Below are positions 28,628-36,136 of a stretch of DNA of 64,000 nucleotides, in pieces (within the stretch, counting starts at the first letter, position 1; the number at the start of each line of letters is the position of its first letter). The position numbers and the translations under genes are program-made. The notes beneath the pieces are model-generated. The model was not told where the DNA came from and made no database searches. It saw nothing but the letters and a program-made list of their open reading frames with translations. This DNA comes from Gemmataceae bacterium (GTDB taxonomy: Bacteria > Planctomycetota > Planctomycetia > Gemmatales > Gemmataceae). The stretch covers positions 1-64,000 of the forward strand of contig JAHBXO010000019.1 in NCBI GenBank assembly GCA_019636445.1, in the 5' to 3' direction.

Positions 28628-29656
28628 TTGGATCCATCCGCGTTAGCCCGGTTCGCCACGAGTTGCGGCGCGTTCGCGCCCTTTTCCATCGCCATCGAGT
28701 ATCACGACGGCGTGGTGGCGGCGAACGGCACGCTCGCGCAACCCTTCGCGCTGATCGGACGCGACCCGGCCTGCGATATCGCCCTCGACGCTCCGGAATT
28801 GAACCCGCAAACCGCCTTTCTCCAGGTCATCGGCGGGCAGGTCTTCGTTGGCGATCTCGGTTCGACCGGTGGACTGCGCTGGCACCATGGACGCCATCCC
28901 TACGGCTGGATGTTTCCCAACGAGCCGATTCAGATTGGTCCGTTCGCGTTGCGGTTGCTCCAGCCGGTGTCACCGCATCCGGCGCCGTTCGGTCCGACGT
29001 TTCACCCGCTGGTGCCCGGCCCGGACATGCCGCAGGGCTTGCCGCCGGTCGAGGTCGCGTTCGTGACCGGGCAGGCCGATCGCGACCGCTGGGCGGTCAA
29101 TCGCGTGCTGACGTTCATCGGTTCCGCACCCGATTGCAAGATCCACCTCGCCGGCGACGACATCGCGCCGCGCCAATGCTATCTCCTGCATTCGCCCGAT
29201 GGTATCTGGGTGGTCGATCTCACGGGCCGGCCCGGCCTCCGAGTCAACGGTCAACCGACCCGATTCGCCCGCCTCGGCGAAGGGGATGAGATCCAACTCG
29301 GCCGATTCGTGATGGCGATCACTTATCCCTACCCGAGCGAAGACGACGGATTGATTTCCTTCGACGATGTGCCCCGCCCGGCGCCGAAGGTTTCCGATCA
29401 GGATAGCTCGACGCATTCCGCGCACCGCCCGCTGACACCGCCGGCCCGCCGGCCGCCGCGCACCGATTTCGATGTGGATGTGCCTCCGCCGGCCCTGCAC
29501 GAACCGGCCCCGGCCGACTGGAGTGTCGAAGACGACACCGACCAGATCCACCGCCCCGGCCCTCGCCCGCTCTCCGCCGAGGAGTTCGCCCTGCTCGTGC
29601 CCGTGGACGAACGCGGCGTCGCCGATTCGGCGGCTTCGATCATCGACCCGGCGTGA
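28628..29656 (+). CDS. Tandem FHA-domain protein
   Basis: 342 aa. The first FHA domain (about 37-110) has FALIGRDPACDIALD and a degenerate GDLGSTGG. The second (about 148-230) has LTFIGSAPDCKIHLAG and VVDLTGRPGLRVNG. The rest is a Pro-rich, acidic tail. FHA domains bind phosphothreonine, so a partner of Ser/Thr kinases is plausible. The TTG at 28628 is chosen because GAGG lies six bases upstream; a GTG at 28607 or the longer frame from 28424 are alternatives with no domain support. Confidence 0.75.
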   Translation: MDPSALARFATSCGAFAPFSIAIEYHDGVVAANGTLAQPFALIGRDPACDIALDAPELNPQTAFLQVIGGQVFVGDLGSTGGLRWHHGRHPYGWMFPNEPIQIGPFALRLLQPVSPHPAPFGPTFHPLVPGPDMPQGLPPVEVAFVTGQADRDRWAVNRVLTFIGSAPDCKIHLAGDDIAPRQCYLLHSPDGIWVVDLTGRPGLRVNGQPTRFARLGEGDEIQLGRFVMAITYPYPSEDDGLISFDDVPRPAPKVSDQDSSTHSAHRPLTPPARRPPRTDFDVDVPPPALHEPAPADWSVEDDTDQIHRPGPRPLSAEEFALLVPVDERGVADSAASIIDPA

Positions 29657-29666
29657 GAATCGCGGA

Positions 29667-30188
29667 TCAAGCACTCGGTTCCGCGTCGTCCGACATGGAT
29701 TTCGCGATCGTGTCGATCGGGAGATACAAAAGGAGCGGATCGTCGTTGGTCGGGAGGGAACCGTACTTTCGATAGAAATCCGCCGCTTGGGCGTCCAAGG
29801 CGTCCACGAGTATCGCGTGAACGCCGAGTTCCGCCGACAATCGCAGACATCGTAGCATCGCGTCGCGAAGCAGGAACTCACCGTATCTCAGACCGCGAAA
29901 TCGTGAATCGACGGCAAGCCGACAGAGGCGCACGCAGGGGACAGGATGTCCCGGCAGGCGCCGTCCGTGTTTCTCGACGAGCGACTTTCGGGGAACTTCC
30001 GCGCTCGCGAGCGTGTAAAAGCCGAGAATCGTCGTCGAGTTCGGTTCGTGGAGTATGAAGTTCCGGCCGATACGCCGATCTTGATACTGCATCGCGTGGG
30101 TTCGTAGGAATTCGTCGAGTGTGACGACACCCGAAGCGAAGGACTTCCGTTCGAATTCCCGAGTCAAGGGAGAAACTACGACGGACAT
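29667..30188 (-). CDS. GNAT acetyltransferase, TacT-like toxin candidate
   Basis: 173 aa from ATG 30188. The N-terminal DEFLRTHAMQYQDRRIGRNF and TILGFYTLASAEVP strings, the LAVDSRFRGLRYGEFLLRDA acetyl-CoA loop (98-103) and the FYRKYG tyrosines (138-143) follow the layout of TacT-type toxins, which acetylate aminoacyl-tRNA and block translation. It is divergent from a small AbrB-like/DUF1778-like gene, not in the usual antitoxin-toxin operon. An upstream extension to 30704 is antisense to that gene. Toxicity is inference; a housekeeping N-acetyltransferase is the alternative. Confidence 0.75.
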   Translation of the reverse strand: MSVVVSPLTREFERKSFASGVVTLDEFLRTHAMQYQDRRIGRNFILHEPNSTTILGFYTLASAEVPRKSLVEKHGRRLPGHPVPCVRLCRLAVDSRFRGLRYGEFLLRDAMLRCLRLSAELGVHAILVDALDAQAADFYRKYGSLPTNDDPLLLYLPIDTIAKSMSDDAEPSA

Positions 30189-30215
30189 TGGATCGATCCA
30201 GCGGAAGAGTATAAT
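30188..30215 (+). promoter_or_regulatory. Possible sigma70-like promoter for antitoxin-like gene
   Basis: TTGGAT at 30188-30193 and TATAAT at 30210-30215, 16 bases apart, pointing toward the small + strand gene. The -35 region overlaps the perfect palindrome TGGATCGATCCA (30189-30200), next to the start codon of the GNAT gene. The intergenic segment is visibly AT-richer than its surroundings. Confidence 0.35.
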
Positions 30216-30229
30216 AAGGCGGTGGGATA

Positions 30230-30241
30230 TTACGATCGTAA
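30230..30241. promoter_or_regulatory. Palindromic operator candidate
   Basis: Perfect 12-bp palindrome TTACGATCGTAA inside an AT-rich divergent region, 40 bp from the similar palindrome at 30189-30200 (both centre on CGATCG or ATCGAT). A dimeric AbrB-like regulator could bind such sites; this is inference. Confidence 0.3.
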
Positions 30242-30419
30242 CCGATATGCGCCCCTGGCGACAGGCCTTTTCGGAGGTTTGCCACGATTCCACTTTCCCG
30301 ATTTGGTATGGTGACGAACATGGCGATGGGTATAGAGTAATATCTCCTCGCATGACAACGCGGTGGGATGACACCTGATTGAAATTCGGAAGGTGCACGG
30401 CGAGAGCCGTCGCGCGAAC

Positions 30420-30695
30420 ATGGAAACGGAAATACGCGAATCCGATTCGAAGGGCCGCTTCACGTTGCCCAAGAAGTTCGCCAATTCGACATTCTTGCTT
30501 GAAATTGTGAGCGATGTTGAGATACGACTTCGCAAGGCGAAGGTCGTGCCTTTGGAATTGGGCGAGGCTCCTGTCGCGTTCAAGGAAGAAGAGCCGGTCA
30601 ATCTCTCCGCTTCTGACGCGGAGATGTTCTTCACCGTATTGGACGATCCACCGGCACCGAACGAGGCCCTGAAGAAGCTCATGAAGGGTCGTTAA
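30420..30695 (+). CDS. Small AbrB-like protein with DUF1778-like tail; antitoxin candidate
   Basis: 91 aa from ATG 30420. Residues 1-45 resemble a SpoVT/AbrB swapped-hairpin DNA-binding domain (ESDSKGRFTLPKKF, then hydrophobic strands). Residues 60-91 (VNLSASDAEMFFTVLDDPP and PNEALKKLMKGR) resemble the C-terminal toxin-binding segment of DUF1778 antitoxins, which pair with GNAT toxins. Divergent from such a GNAT gene, with 231 bp between. Function as an antitoxin and autorepressor is inferred; no experiment-based match can be claimed here. Confidence 0.6.
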   Translation: METEIRESDSKGRFTLPKKFANSTFLLEIVSDVEIRLRKAKVVPLELGEAPVAFKEEEPVNLSASDAEMFFTVLDDPPAPNEALKKLMKGR

Positions 30696-30700
30696 CTCGA

Positions 30701-31555
30701 TCACCCCGTTAGCCGGTCGAGCGCCTCGCGGTATTTCGCCGCAGTCTTCGCCACGATGTCTTCGGGCAGCGCCGGCGGCGGGCTGGCTTTGTCCCAGCCC
30801 GTCGTCTCCAGCCAGTCGCGCAGGAACTGCTTGTCGAACGAGGGCGGCGAGCCACCGGGCCGATACGACTCCCGCGGCCAGTAGCGCGAGCTGTCCGGGG
30901 TGAGCACTTCGTCGATCACGATGATCTCGCCACCCGGCAGCCGGCCGAACTCGAACTTCGTATCCGCCAGAATGATCCCCTTGGTTTCGGCATACTCCGC
31001 CGCCTTGCGGTAAATGTCCAGCGTGCGCCGCTTCAAATCCTCCGCCGTCTCCCGGCCGACGATCGCCGCCATCCGCTCGAAGTCGATGTTCTCGTCATGG
31101 CCTTCCTCGGCCTTCGTCGCCGGCGTGAAGATCGGTTCCGGCAGTTTGTCGGCTTCCTTCAACCCCGCAGGCAGGGGAATGCCGCAGACCGTGCCGTTCT
31201 GCCGGTATTCCTTCCACCCCGAGCCGGCGAGGTAGCCGCGGGCCACGCACTCGATCGGGATGACCTGCGTCTTCCGCACGTGCATCGTCCGGCCCCGCAG
31301 TTCCTCGCGGTGGAACGCCGCCGGAAGGTCCTCGAGCGTGTCGCTCAGGAAATGGTTCGGCACCTTCAGGAAGTCGAACCAGAACTTCGTCATCGCGGTG
31401 AGGAGCCGGCCCTTGCCCGGGATGCCGGTGGGCATGACCCAGTCGAAGGCGCTGATGCGGTCGCTCGCGACGATGGCGAGCGTGTCGCCGAGGTCGTAGA
31501 CGTCGCGCACCTTGCCCTGGCGCTTCGGGTATCCGGGGATCGATGATTGCAGCAT
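30701..31555 (-). CDS. purC: Phosphoribosylaminoimidazole-succinocarboxamide synthase
   Basis: 284 aa. SAICAR synthetase, purine biosynthesis: joins aspartate to CAIR using ATP. Family motifs: [14 protein letters not shown] at the N-terminus, [27 protein letters not shown], and SPIFTP-like [17 protein letters not shown]. Length matches the longer PurC form seen in several phyla. Start ATG. Stands alone, convergent with the small AbrB-like gene. Confidence 0.95.
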   Translation of the reverse strand: MLQSSIPGYPKRQGKVRDVYDLGDTLAIVASDRISAFDWVMPTGIPGKGRLLTAMTKFWFDFLKVPNHFLSDTLEDLPAAFHREELRGRTMHVRKTQVIPIECVARGYLAGSGWKEYRQNGTVCGIPLPAGLKEADKLPEPIFTPATKAEEGHDENIDFERMAAIVGRETAEDLKRRTLDIYRKAAEYAETKGIILADTKFEFGRLPGGEIIVIDEVLTPDSSRYWPRESYRPGGSPPSFDKQFLRDWLETTGWDKASPPPALPEDIVAKTAAKYREALDRLTG

Positions 31556-31568
31556 GGCGGCAGGTTTT

Positions 31569-31649
31569 CGACTTCCGAAGTCCGGCTTCGACTTCGGAAG
31601 TCGATCGCGCGAATGGACTTCCGAAGTCGAAGCCGGACTTCGGAAGTCG
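31569..31649. repeat. 34-bp perfect inverted repeat with nested palindromes
   Basis: Arms 31569-31602 and 31616-31649 are exact complements across a 13-nt loop. Each arm contains the 13-base palindromic word GACTTCCGAAGTC or its variant. It lies between the start of purC and the start of the phosphatase gene, so it is in a divergent promoter region and not at a terminator position. Confidence 0.85.
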
Positions 31650-31722
31650 TGTTCCGATTGACAGATTATGGCGGGGCTGCCATAACGTCGGCGATTCCCG
31701 ACGAACTCGGTTCGGAGCGCGC

Positions 31723-32346
31723 ATGCCGACTTGGGGGCGGTGGATTCTCGGCGGACTCGTCGCGCTGGTCGCGTTCGGCGTCCCGGCGGCGTATTACCGC
31801 TCGAATTACACGAATTTCAAGCGGTTCCGCGTGGTGACGCCCGGCAAGTTCTACCGCAGCGGCCAGTTCACCGCTTCGGGGCTGCGCGCCATCGTCCGCG
31901 AGGCGGGCATCCGCACGGTCATCAATTTGCAGGAAGAAAACGTCGATCCGTTCATGCCGGAGGAGTGGCTGGCGAAGCCGGCGGTGCGCGAGAGCGAACT
32001 GTGCCGGGAGCTGGGTGTGAATTACTTCGCACTGTTTGGCGGGGAAGTCGTGCCGCCGGACGAGGCCGCGAAGGGGAAGCGGCCGGCGGTCATCGACGAA
32101 TACCTGCGCATCCTGGACGATCCGAAGAACTACCCGGTGCTGCTGCACTGCAAGGCCGGGCTGCACCGCACGGGCCTCATGACCGCGATCTATCGCATGG
32201 AGTACGAAGAAGTCTCGCCGGGCCGCGCGATGGACGAACTCCGCGCCAACGGCTTCGGCACGTTCGCCGCCACGACGGCGAACGTCTACGTCGCGCAGTA
32301 CATCGACGGGTACAAGCGCGGCCTGCGGGCCGGGAGGACGCCCTGA
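31723..32346 (+). CDS. Membrane-anchored dual-specificity/tyrosine phosphatase
   Basis: 207 aa from ATG 31723. One N-terminal transmembrane helix (about 7-24), then a DSP domain with the P-loop [10 protein letters not shown] (His142, Cys143, Arg149). The [13 protein letters not shown] and VINLQEEN segments match the bacterial DSP/Siw14-like group, some of which act on inositol pyrophosphates or polyphosphorylated lipids. Stop overlaps the start of the permease gene (TGATG), so the two are translationally coupled. Confidence 0.83.
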   Translation: MPTWGRWILGGLVALVAFGVPAAYYRSNYTNFKRFRVVTPGKFYRSGQFTASGLRAIVREAGIRTVINLQEENVDPFMPEEWLAKPAVRESELCRELGVNYFALFGGEVVPPDEAAKGKRPAVIDEYLRILDDPKNYPVLLHCKAGLHRTGLMTAIYRMEYEEVSPGRAMDELRANGFGTFAATTANVYVAQYIDGYKRGLRAGRTP

Positions 32347-33437
32347 TGCGCGCCCTCGACCGCATGCTCGTGCTCGCCTTCTTCCGCTCCTACGCCATCG
32401 TGTTCGCGAGCCTGATCGGCCTCTACGTCATCATCGACCTCTTCTCGAACCTCGACGACTTCGCCGGCCGCGGTTCGTTCTCCGGAATGCTGCGCCATCT
32501 CGCCCGCTATTACGGTCCGCAGGTCGTGATCATCTTCGACCGCCTCTGCGAATCCATCGCCCTCCTCGCCGCCGTCTTCACCATCTCGTGGGCGCAGCGG
32601 AACAACGAGATCCTTCCGCAACTGTCCGCGGGCGTCAGCACGCACCGCATCATACGCCCCGTCCTGTTCGCCTCGCTGGTCGTGCTTGCCCTCGGCCCGA
32701 TCGGCCAGGAACTGCTGATTCCCAAGCTCTCGGACGAACTGCAGGTCCCGCGCGACGACCCGAACCAGGAACGGCCGATCGAACTCCGCGGCGCCTACGA
32801 TTCCACCGGCCTGCACATCGAGGGGATCAGCGGGTTCCGCAAGGACCTGCGCGTGCGCGGGTTCTTCGTGAACTTCGCCGAATCCTCCGGCGCGGCGGTA
32901 TCGGACATTCATGCCGAGGAGGCGGTGTACCTGCCGGCGGCGGACGACCGGCCCGCCGGCTGGGTGCTCTTCAACGCCAAGCCGGAGGCGATACCAGATC
33001 CGTTGCCGCCGAACCTGACGGCGCTCGGCCCGCGCCGTTACTTCCTCACCACGCGGGAAGTCGATTTCGATGCCCTGACGCGCGGCTCGAAATGGTACAG
33101 CTACGCCAGCACATCGAAATTGCGCGAGATCCTCGCCCGGCCCGACCCGCGCCGCATGGCGCCCGTCGCCGTGCTCTTCCACATGCGGCACACGCGGCCG
33201 CTCGTTGGCTTCCTCATGGTCGTGATCGGCCTGTCGATCATTCTCCGCGACCACAACCGGCACGTGCTGGTCAGCGCGGGGATGTGCCTGGTCATGGGCG
33301 CCTTGCTGCACGCCGCCGTCTACGGCTGCAAGTACCTCGGCGACAACGACCTCGTCTCGGCCCCGTTCGCGGCCTGGCTCCCCGCCATCCTCTTCGGCGG
33401 CTACGCCCTCGCCAGTTACGACGCCATTCAGACCTGA
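32346..33437 (+). CDS. LptF/LptG-family permease
   Basis: 363 aa from ATG 32346. Three N-terminal membrane helices (about 10-125), a periplasmic beta-jellyroll-like region (about 130-270), and three C-terminal helices (about 280-360), the LptF/LptG layout. The N-terminus LDRMLVLAFFRSYAIVFASL matches the family. LptFG forms the membrane part of the ABC machine that extracts LPS toward the outer membrane. Only one such gene is here; LptB and the second subunit are elsewhere. Coupled to the phosphatase gene. Confidence 0.85.
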   Translation: MRALDRMLVLAFFRSYAIVFASLIGLYVIIDLFSNLDDFAGRGSFSGMLRHLARYYGPQVVIIFDRLCESIALLAAVFTISWAQRNNEILPQLSAGVSTHRIIRPVLFASLVVLALGPIGQELLIPKLSDELQVPRDDPNQERPIELRGAYDSTGLHIEGISGFRKDLRVRGFFVNFAESSGAAVSDIHAEEAVYLPAADDRPAGWVLFNAKPEAIPDPLPPNLTALGPRRYFLTTREVDFDALTRGSKWYSYASTSKLREILARPDPRRMAPVAVLFHMRHTRPLVGFLMVVIGLSIILRDHNRHVLVSAGMCLVMGALLHAAVYGCKYLGDNDLVSAPFAAWLPAILFGGYALASYDAIQT

Positions 33438-33446
33438 AACTCCGGA

Positions 33447-34220
33447 TCACTTCGCCGACTTCGAGTCGGCGGGTTCATCGTAATCCTTCAGCTTGCGATA
33501 CCAGATGTTGCGATAGCGGACCGGGTTGCCGTGGTCTTGCAGGTTGAGCCCGAAGGGGCCGATCTTGCCGGGCAACTCGACGGCGTGGTGGATGAGCACG
33601 CCGTTGTGAAAGACGGTGAGCCGCGCCGGACGGACGACTTTGCCGTTGGCGTCGAGATTCGGCAGGTTGGCGACGATGTCGAAGACCTGCCATTCGCCGG
33701 GCTTGCGGGACGCGTTGACGAGCGGCGGGAATTTGCCGTAGAGGCCCCCGGCCTGTCCGTCCGGGTAGGTGTCGTTTTCGAAGGAATCGAGAACCTGGAT
33801 TTCGCCGAAGCCGCCGAGGTAGATGCCGCTGTTGCCGCGGCCTTGGCCGTTGCCCTTCACCTCCGCCGGCGTGGCCCATTCGACGTGGATCTGCGCATCG
33901 CCGATGGTGCGTTCGCGGGTCTCGATGCCGCCGGTGCGCGGCACGATCTCGAAGTAGCCCTTCTCGATCTTCCACTTCGGGGTGTCGTCGTCCTTCTTCT
34001 TGCCGGAGGCGCGCCACTTCGCGAAATCGGTACCGTCGAAGAGCACGACGGCATCGGCCGGCGGACGCCCGGGCGCGGCCGGCGTGCTCGCGGTGCCCGG
34101 CTCCACGACCGGCGGACGCGGGCGCGTATTATCGTTCGGCTTGTACTTCGGCTTCTCTTGCGCGAGCGCAAACCATCCGAGTGCGAAGACGAGCAACACG
34201 GGCGCGGCGCGGCGGTGCAT
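33447..34220 (-). CDS. DUF1080 (3-keto-disaccharide hydrolase-like) exported protein
   Basis: 257 aa from ATG 34220 with a signal peptide (ends FALAQEK region). The DUF1080 beta-sandwich carries VLFDGTDFAKWR, the IHVEWATP strand, GNSGIYLGGFGEIQVLDSF and PIRYRNIWYRKL-type end. Some members cleave 3-keto-glycosides; many planctomycete copies are uncharacterised. Likely periplasmic. An upstream frame to 34529 crosses a repeat and is rejected. Confidence 0.85.
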   Translation of the reverse strand: MHRRAAPVLLVFALGWFALAQEKPKYKPNDNTRPRPPVVEPGTASTPAAPGRPPADAVVLFDGTDFAKWRASGKKKDDDTPKWKIEKGYFEIVPRTGGIETRERTIGDAQIHVEWATPAEVKGNGQGRGNSGIYLGGFGEIQVLDSFENDTYPDGQAGGLYGKFPPLVNASRKPGEWQVFDIVANLPNLDANGKVVRPARLTVFHNGVLIHHAVELPGKIGPFGLNLQDHGNPVRYRNIWYRKLKDYDEPADSKSAK

Positions 34221-34650
34221 CGAACGATCCTGCGTGGGGAGAAGAAGACTCCTCGCATTCTGCGCGCAATTCCCCCGAACGAAAACCAAAATCCGGCGCG
34301 AGAAAAGGTGAGGGTGTGCGTCACGAGAGTTGGTGGCCAAAGTGTTCGGTCCGAGTGTCTTCAGTCCGAAGGACTGGGAGTGCATAGCCCAGGGCGAGGA
34401 GGCTTTTCGACGACGCCCTGGGAAACCTGTCGCAGTCCCCTTTTTCTTCGTCCCCTGATTCCGTGTTGGTCTTTGGGCCGAGGGAGGGAGGCCGACGAAC
34501 GAACCATCCCGACGCGGCCGTGTGATCATCGAGTGGGGCGTGGGTGAATCGAAGGGTGCCGGGAAACGCGACGGAACGACCGAGAAGGCCGTTCAAGGAT
34601 TTTCGTTTTCACTCAAGTCGGTGGGCCATGAGAACGGTTCGGAGTCTGCG
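34221..34650. repeat. Intergenic region with hairpin-forming repeat-like sequence
   Basis: No gene is supported. It contains CAGTCC-GAA-GGACTG (34362-34376) and CCCAGGGCG/CGCCCTGGG (34388-34396 and 34414-34422), a combination I associate with a dispersed planctomycete intergenic repeat (recollection only). Toward the right end, 34573-34643 may be the decayed terminal attachment site of the cassette array. Confidence 0.45.
34573..34643 (-). other. Possible decayed terminal attC-like site
   Basis: On the minus strand, TCCGAAC (34637-34643) follows the third cassette gene and GGTCGTTCCGTC ends near 34573. These resemble the outer core sequences of the two intact sites but the stem between is poorly matched and shorter. 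Confidence 0.25.
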
Positions 34651-34908
34651 CTACACCCCGCCGGCCGGCACGGCGCGGGCGACCAGCTCCAAATCCTCGT
34701 CCGCCTCCTCGGCGAACACCAGCCCGGCCTGATCGTACTCGACCATGAACCCGCGGCCCAGGTACGCCCAATCGGCCGGGATGTACCCGGCGGCGAACGA
34801 CCCGGTGCCAAGCACGAACGCGACGCGACCGGTCCAGCCTGCGCACCGCACCCGGTCGCCGGCCCGGATGTCGTCACCGGAGCAGTAGCGGGTGTCCGTG
34901 CCTTGCAC
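34651..34908 (-). CDS. Integron-cassette protein 3, SH3-like small protein
   Basis: 85 aa. GTG start at 34908 with GGAGG nine bases upstream, inside the conserved cassette head. Composition is beta-rich with many Gly and acidic residues (IRAGDRVRCAGWTGRVAFVL, then an acidic EEADEDLEL strand), like a KOW/SH3-type barrel. No known domain is certain and function is unknown. It follows the attC-like site 34926-35022 on the minus strand. Confidence 0.65.
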   Translation of the reverse strand: MQGTDTRYCSGDDIRAGDRVRCAGWTGRVAFVLGTGSFAAGYIPADWAYLGRGFMVEYDQAGLVFAEEADEDLELVARAVPAGGV

Positions 34909-34925
34909 AGCCGGAAGCCTCCGCG

Positions 34926-35022
34926 GCCGAACGACACAGCTCAGCAGCCGGCGGGGCGCGGTGAGCTACGAACCTCGAAAAGCGCTCATGCCCCGCCGGT
35001 CTGCTGCAGCGGATGGTTCGGC
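34926..35022 (-). other. attC-like recombination site 1
   Basis: 97 bp. On the minus strand it begins GCCGAAC and ends GTTCGGC, the inverse core sites. Inner arms CTGCAGCAGaCCGGCGGGGC and GCCCCGCCGGCTGCTGAG pair with a single unpaired base, the asymmetry typical of attC single-strand recognition. Core sequences differ by one base from the classical RYYYAAC/GTTRRRY. It sits between cassette genes 2 and 3. Confidence 0.75.
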
Positions 35023-35028
35023 CCGCCG

Positions 35029-35259
35029 CTACCCCACCGGGTCGCGGAGCCGGCCGCGAGCGGCCTCGACCAGCTCCGTGTACGCGGGGTGGAAGATCTC
35101 GACCAGCGCCTTCTCCAGCACACCCTGCAGACGGACGAGCACTCGCTCCTCGGCAGGGTCCCGGATGGCGAGGGTGCCGTCCTCGTCGAACCGGGCGAGG
35201 AACTCGAACAGGACCAGCGCCTCGTCCCCGGTCAGTTCCAGCCGCACCGGCTCACCCAT
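35029..35259 (-). CDS. Integron-cassette protein 2, small helical protein
   Basis: 76 aa from ATG 35259, which has GGAGG upstream within the conserved cassette head (GTTCGGCGGCGGAGG). A mostly helical, acidic protein (GDEALVLFEFLARF, then RVLVRLQGVLEKALVEIF). No known domain; function unknown. An in-frame extension to 35592 crosses attC-like site 2 and part of the next gene and is rejected. Confidence 0.65.
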   Translation of the reverse strand: MGEPVRLELTGDEALVLFEFLARFDEDGTLAIRDPAEERVLVRLQGVLEKALVEIFHPAYTELVEAARGRLRDPVG

Positions 35260-35275
35260 CGGTGCGCCCTCCGCC

Positions 35276-35372
35276 GCCGAACGACCCAAGCTCAGCAGCC
35301 GGCGGGGCTGAGGGGCCGTCAACCCGAGAAAGCCGTCGTGCCCCGCCGGTCTGCTGCAGCGCTTGGTTCGGC
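35276..35372 (-). other. attC-like recombination site 2
   Basis: 97 bp, the same length as site 1. It has identical outer core sites (GCCGAAC and GTTCGGC on the minus strand), the same CTGCAGCAGaCCGGCGGGGC arm with an unpaired A, and a matching GCCCCGCCGGCTGCTGAG arm. The central loop (about 35308-35340) differs from site 1. It lies between cassette genes 1 and 2. Confidence 0.78.
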
Positions 35373-35392
35373 CGTGCCCTCCCCCGCGACGC

Positions 35393-35947
35393 TCACGGGG
35401 CATCGGGGTCTGGAACCACAACCGGCTGGCTACCGTCGGCCGGGACGAAAATCGTCTTGCCCGGCTCCCGCACCGCACGGTTGACATCCTGCTTGAGCCG
35501 GTCCATGTCCCACTGCTCAGGGCCAGGGGGCGGCGCCGACGACCGGAAGCCGCCGAACCCACAAATGAGGCACATGAGCAACATCGGGGCAAGGATGACC
35601 ACGCCGACGACAGACGTTATCCGGTCGGCCATCTTCATGAGCCGCCGGCCCTCCTCGCGGCCGGCGGCGGTTTGGGCCGCCCCGCACTTCGGGCACACCG
35701 ATGCGTTGTTGGCCACCTGCTTCTTGCAAGCGTAGCAGAAGATTAGGGTGCCGGGAGGGTCTTCGCTCGGCGGTTCGGGGGAGGCTCTCCGCGGTAGTGG
35801 GCGTGGTGCTGGCTCGCGCGGTGGTGGCGGGCGGTGGCCGGGAACGCGGAGTTGCTCACCGCATTCGCTGCACGCGACCACGCCGCCGGCCCGCTCAGGC
35901 GGCACCTGGAGCTTGAGCCCGCATGTGGGGCAGGTCACGCGGATCAT
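35393..35947 (-). CDS. Integron-cassette protein 1, double zinc-ribbon membrane protein
   Basis: 184 aa from ATG 35947. First zinc ribbon CPTCGLKLQVP with CSECG (residues about 6-32), a Pro/Arg-rich linker, second ribbon CYACKK with CPKCG (about 70-90), one transmembrane helix (about 113-137), and a short C-terminal region. Function unknown. It sits directly behind the attI-like core site, in first-cassette position. An ATG further upstream would read through that core site and is rejected. Confidence 0.72.
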   Translation of the reverse strand: MIRVTCPTCGLKLQVPPERAGGVVACSECGEQLRVPGHRPPPPREPAPRPLPRRASPEPPSEDPPGTLIFCYACKKQVANNASVCPKCGAAQTAAGREEGRRLMKMADRITSVVGVVILAPMLLMCLICGFGGFRSSAPPPGPEQWDMDRLKQDVNRAVREPGKTIFVPADGSQPVVVPDPDAP

Positions 35948-35974
35948 GGACTTCCCCGCCCGGTGGCCTCTGCG

Positions 35975-36118
35975 GCCGAACAGGTGCTTAGATTGCGCCT
36001 CGCGCAAGATAAGCACGATTGTCATCGTCGCCGGGAACGCCCCGGCGAACGGGCTTAATCCTATACACAGTCGCATCATGCGACACGACGCCGAAAAGAC
36101 TCGCCGCGCAAGATAAGC
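35975..36118 (-). other. attI-like segment: core site and two 14-bp direct repeats
   Basis: Minus-strand GTTCGGC at 35975-35981 opens the first cassette and is followed by GCAGAGG, as in the other two cassettes. Between it and the integrase remnant lie two identical 14-mers (CGCGCAAGATAAGC on the plus strand) at 36001-36014 and 36105-36118. attI sites of known integrons carry integrase-binding direct repeats beside one core site. No stem-loop of attC type is seen here. Confidence 0.45.
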
Positions 36119-36136
36119 CAGTAATGGCTCCTTGCG

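Noticed and set aside
34522..35735. Plus-strand frames across the cassette array
   Set aside because: They run through attC-like palindromes and lack ribosome sites, while the minus-strand genes have GGAGG-preceded starts.
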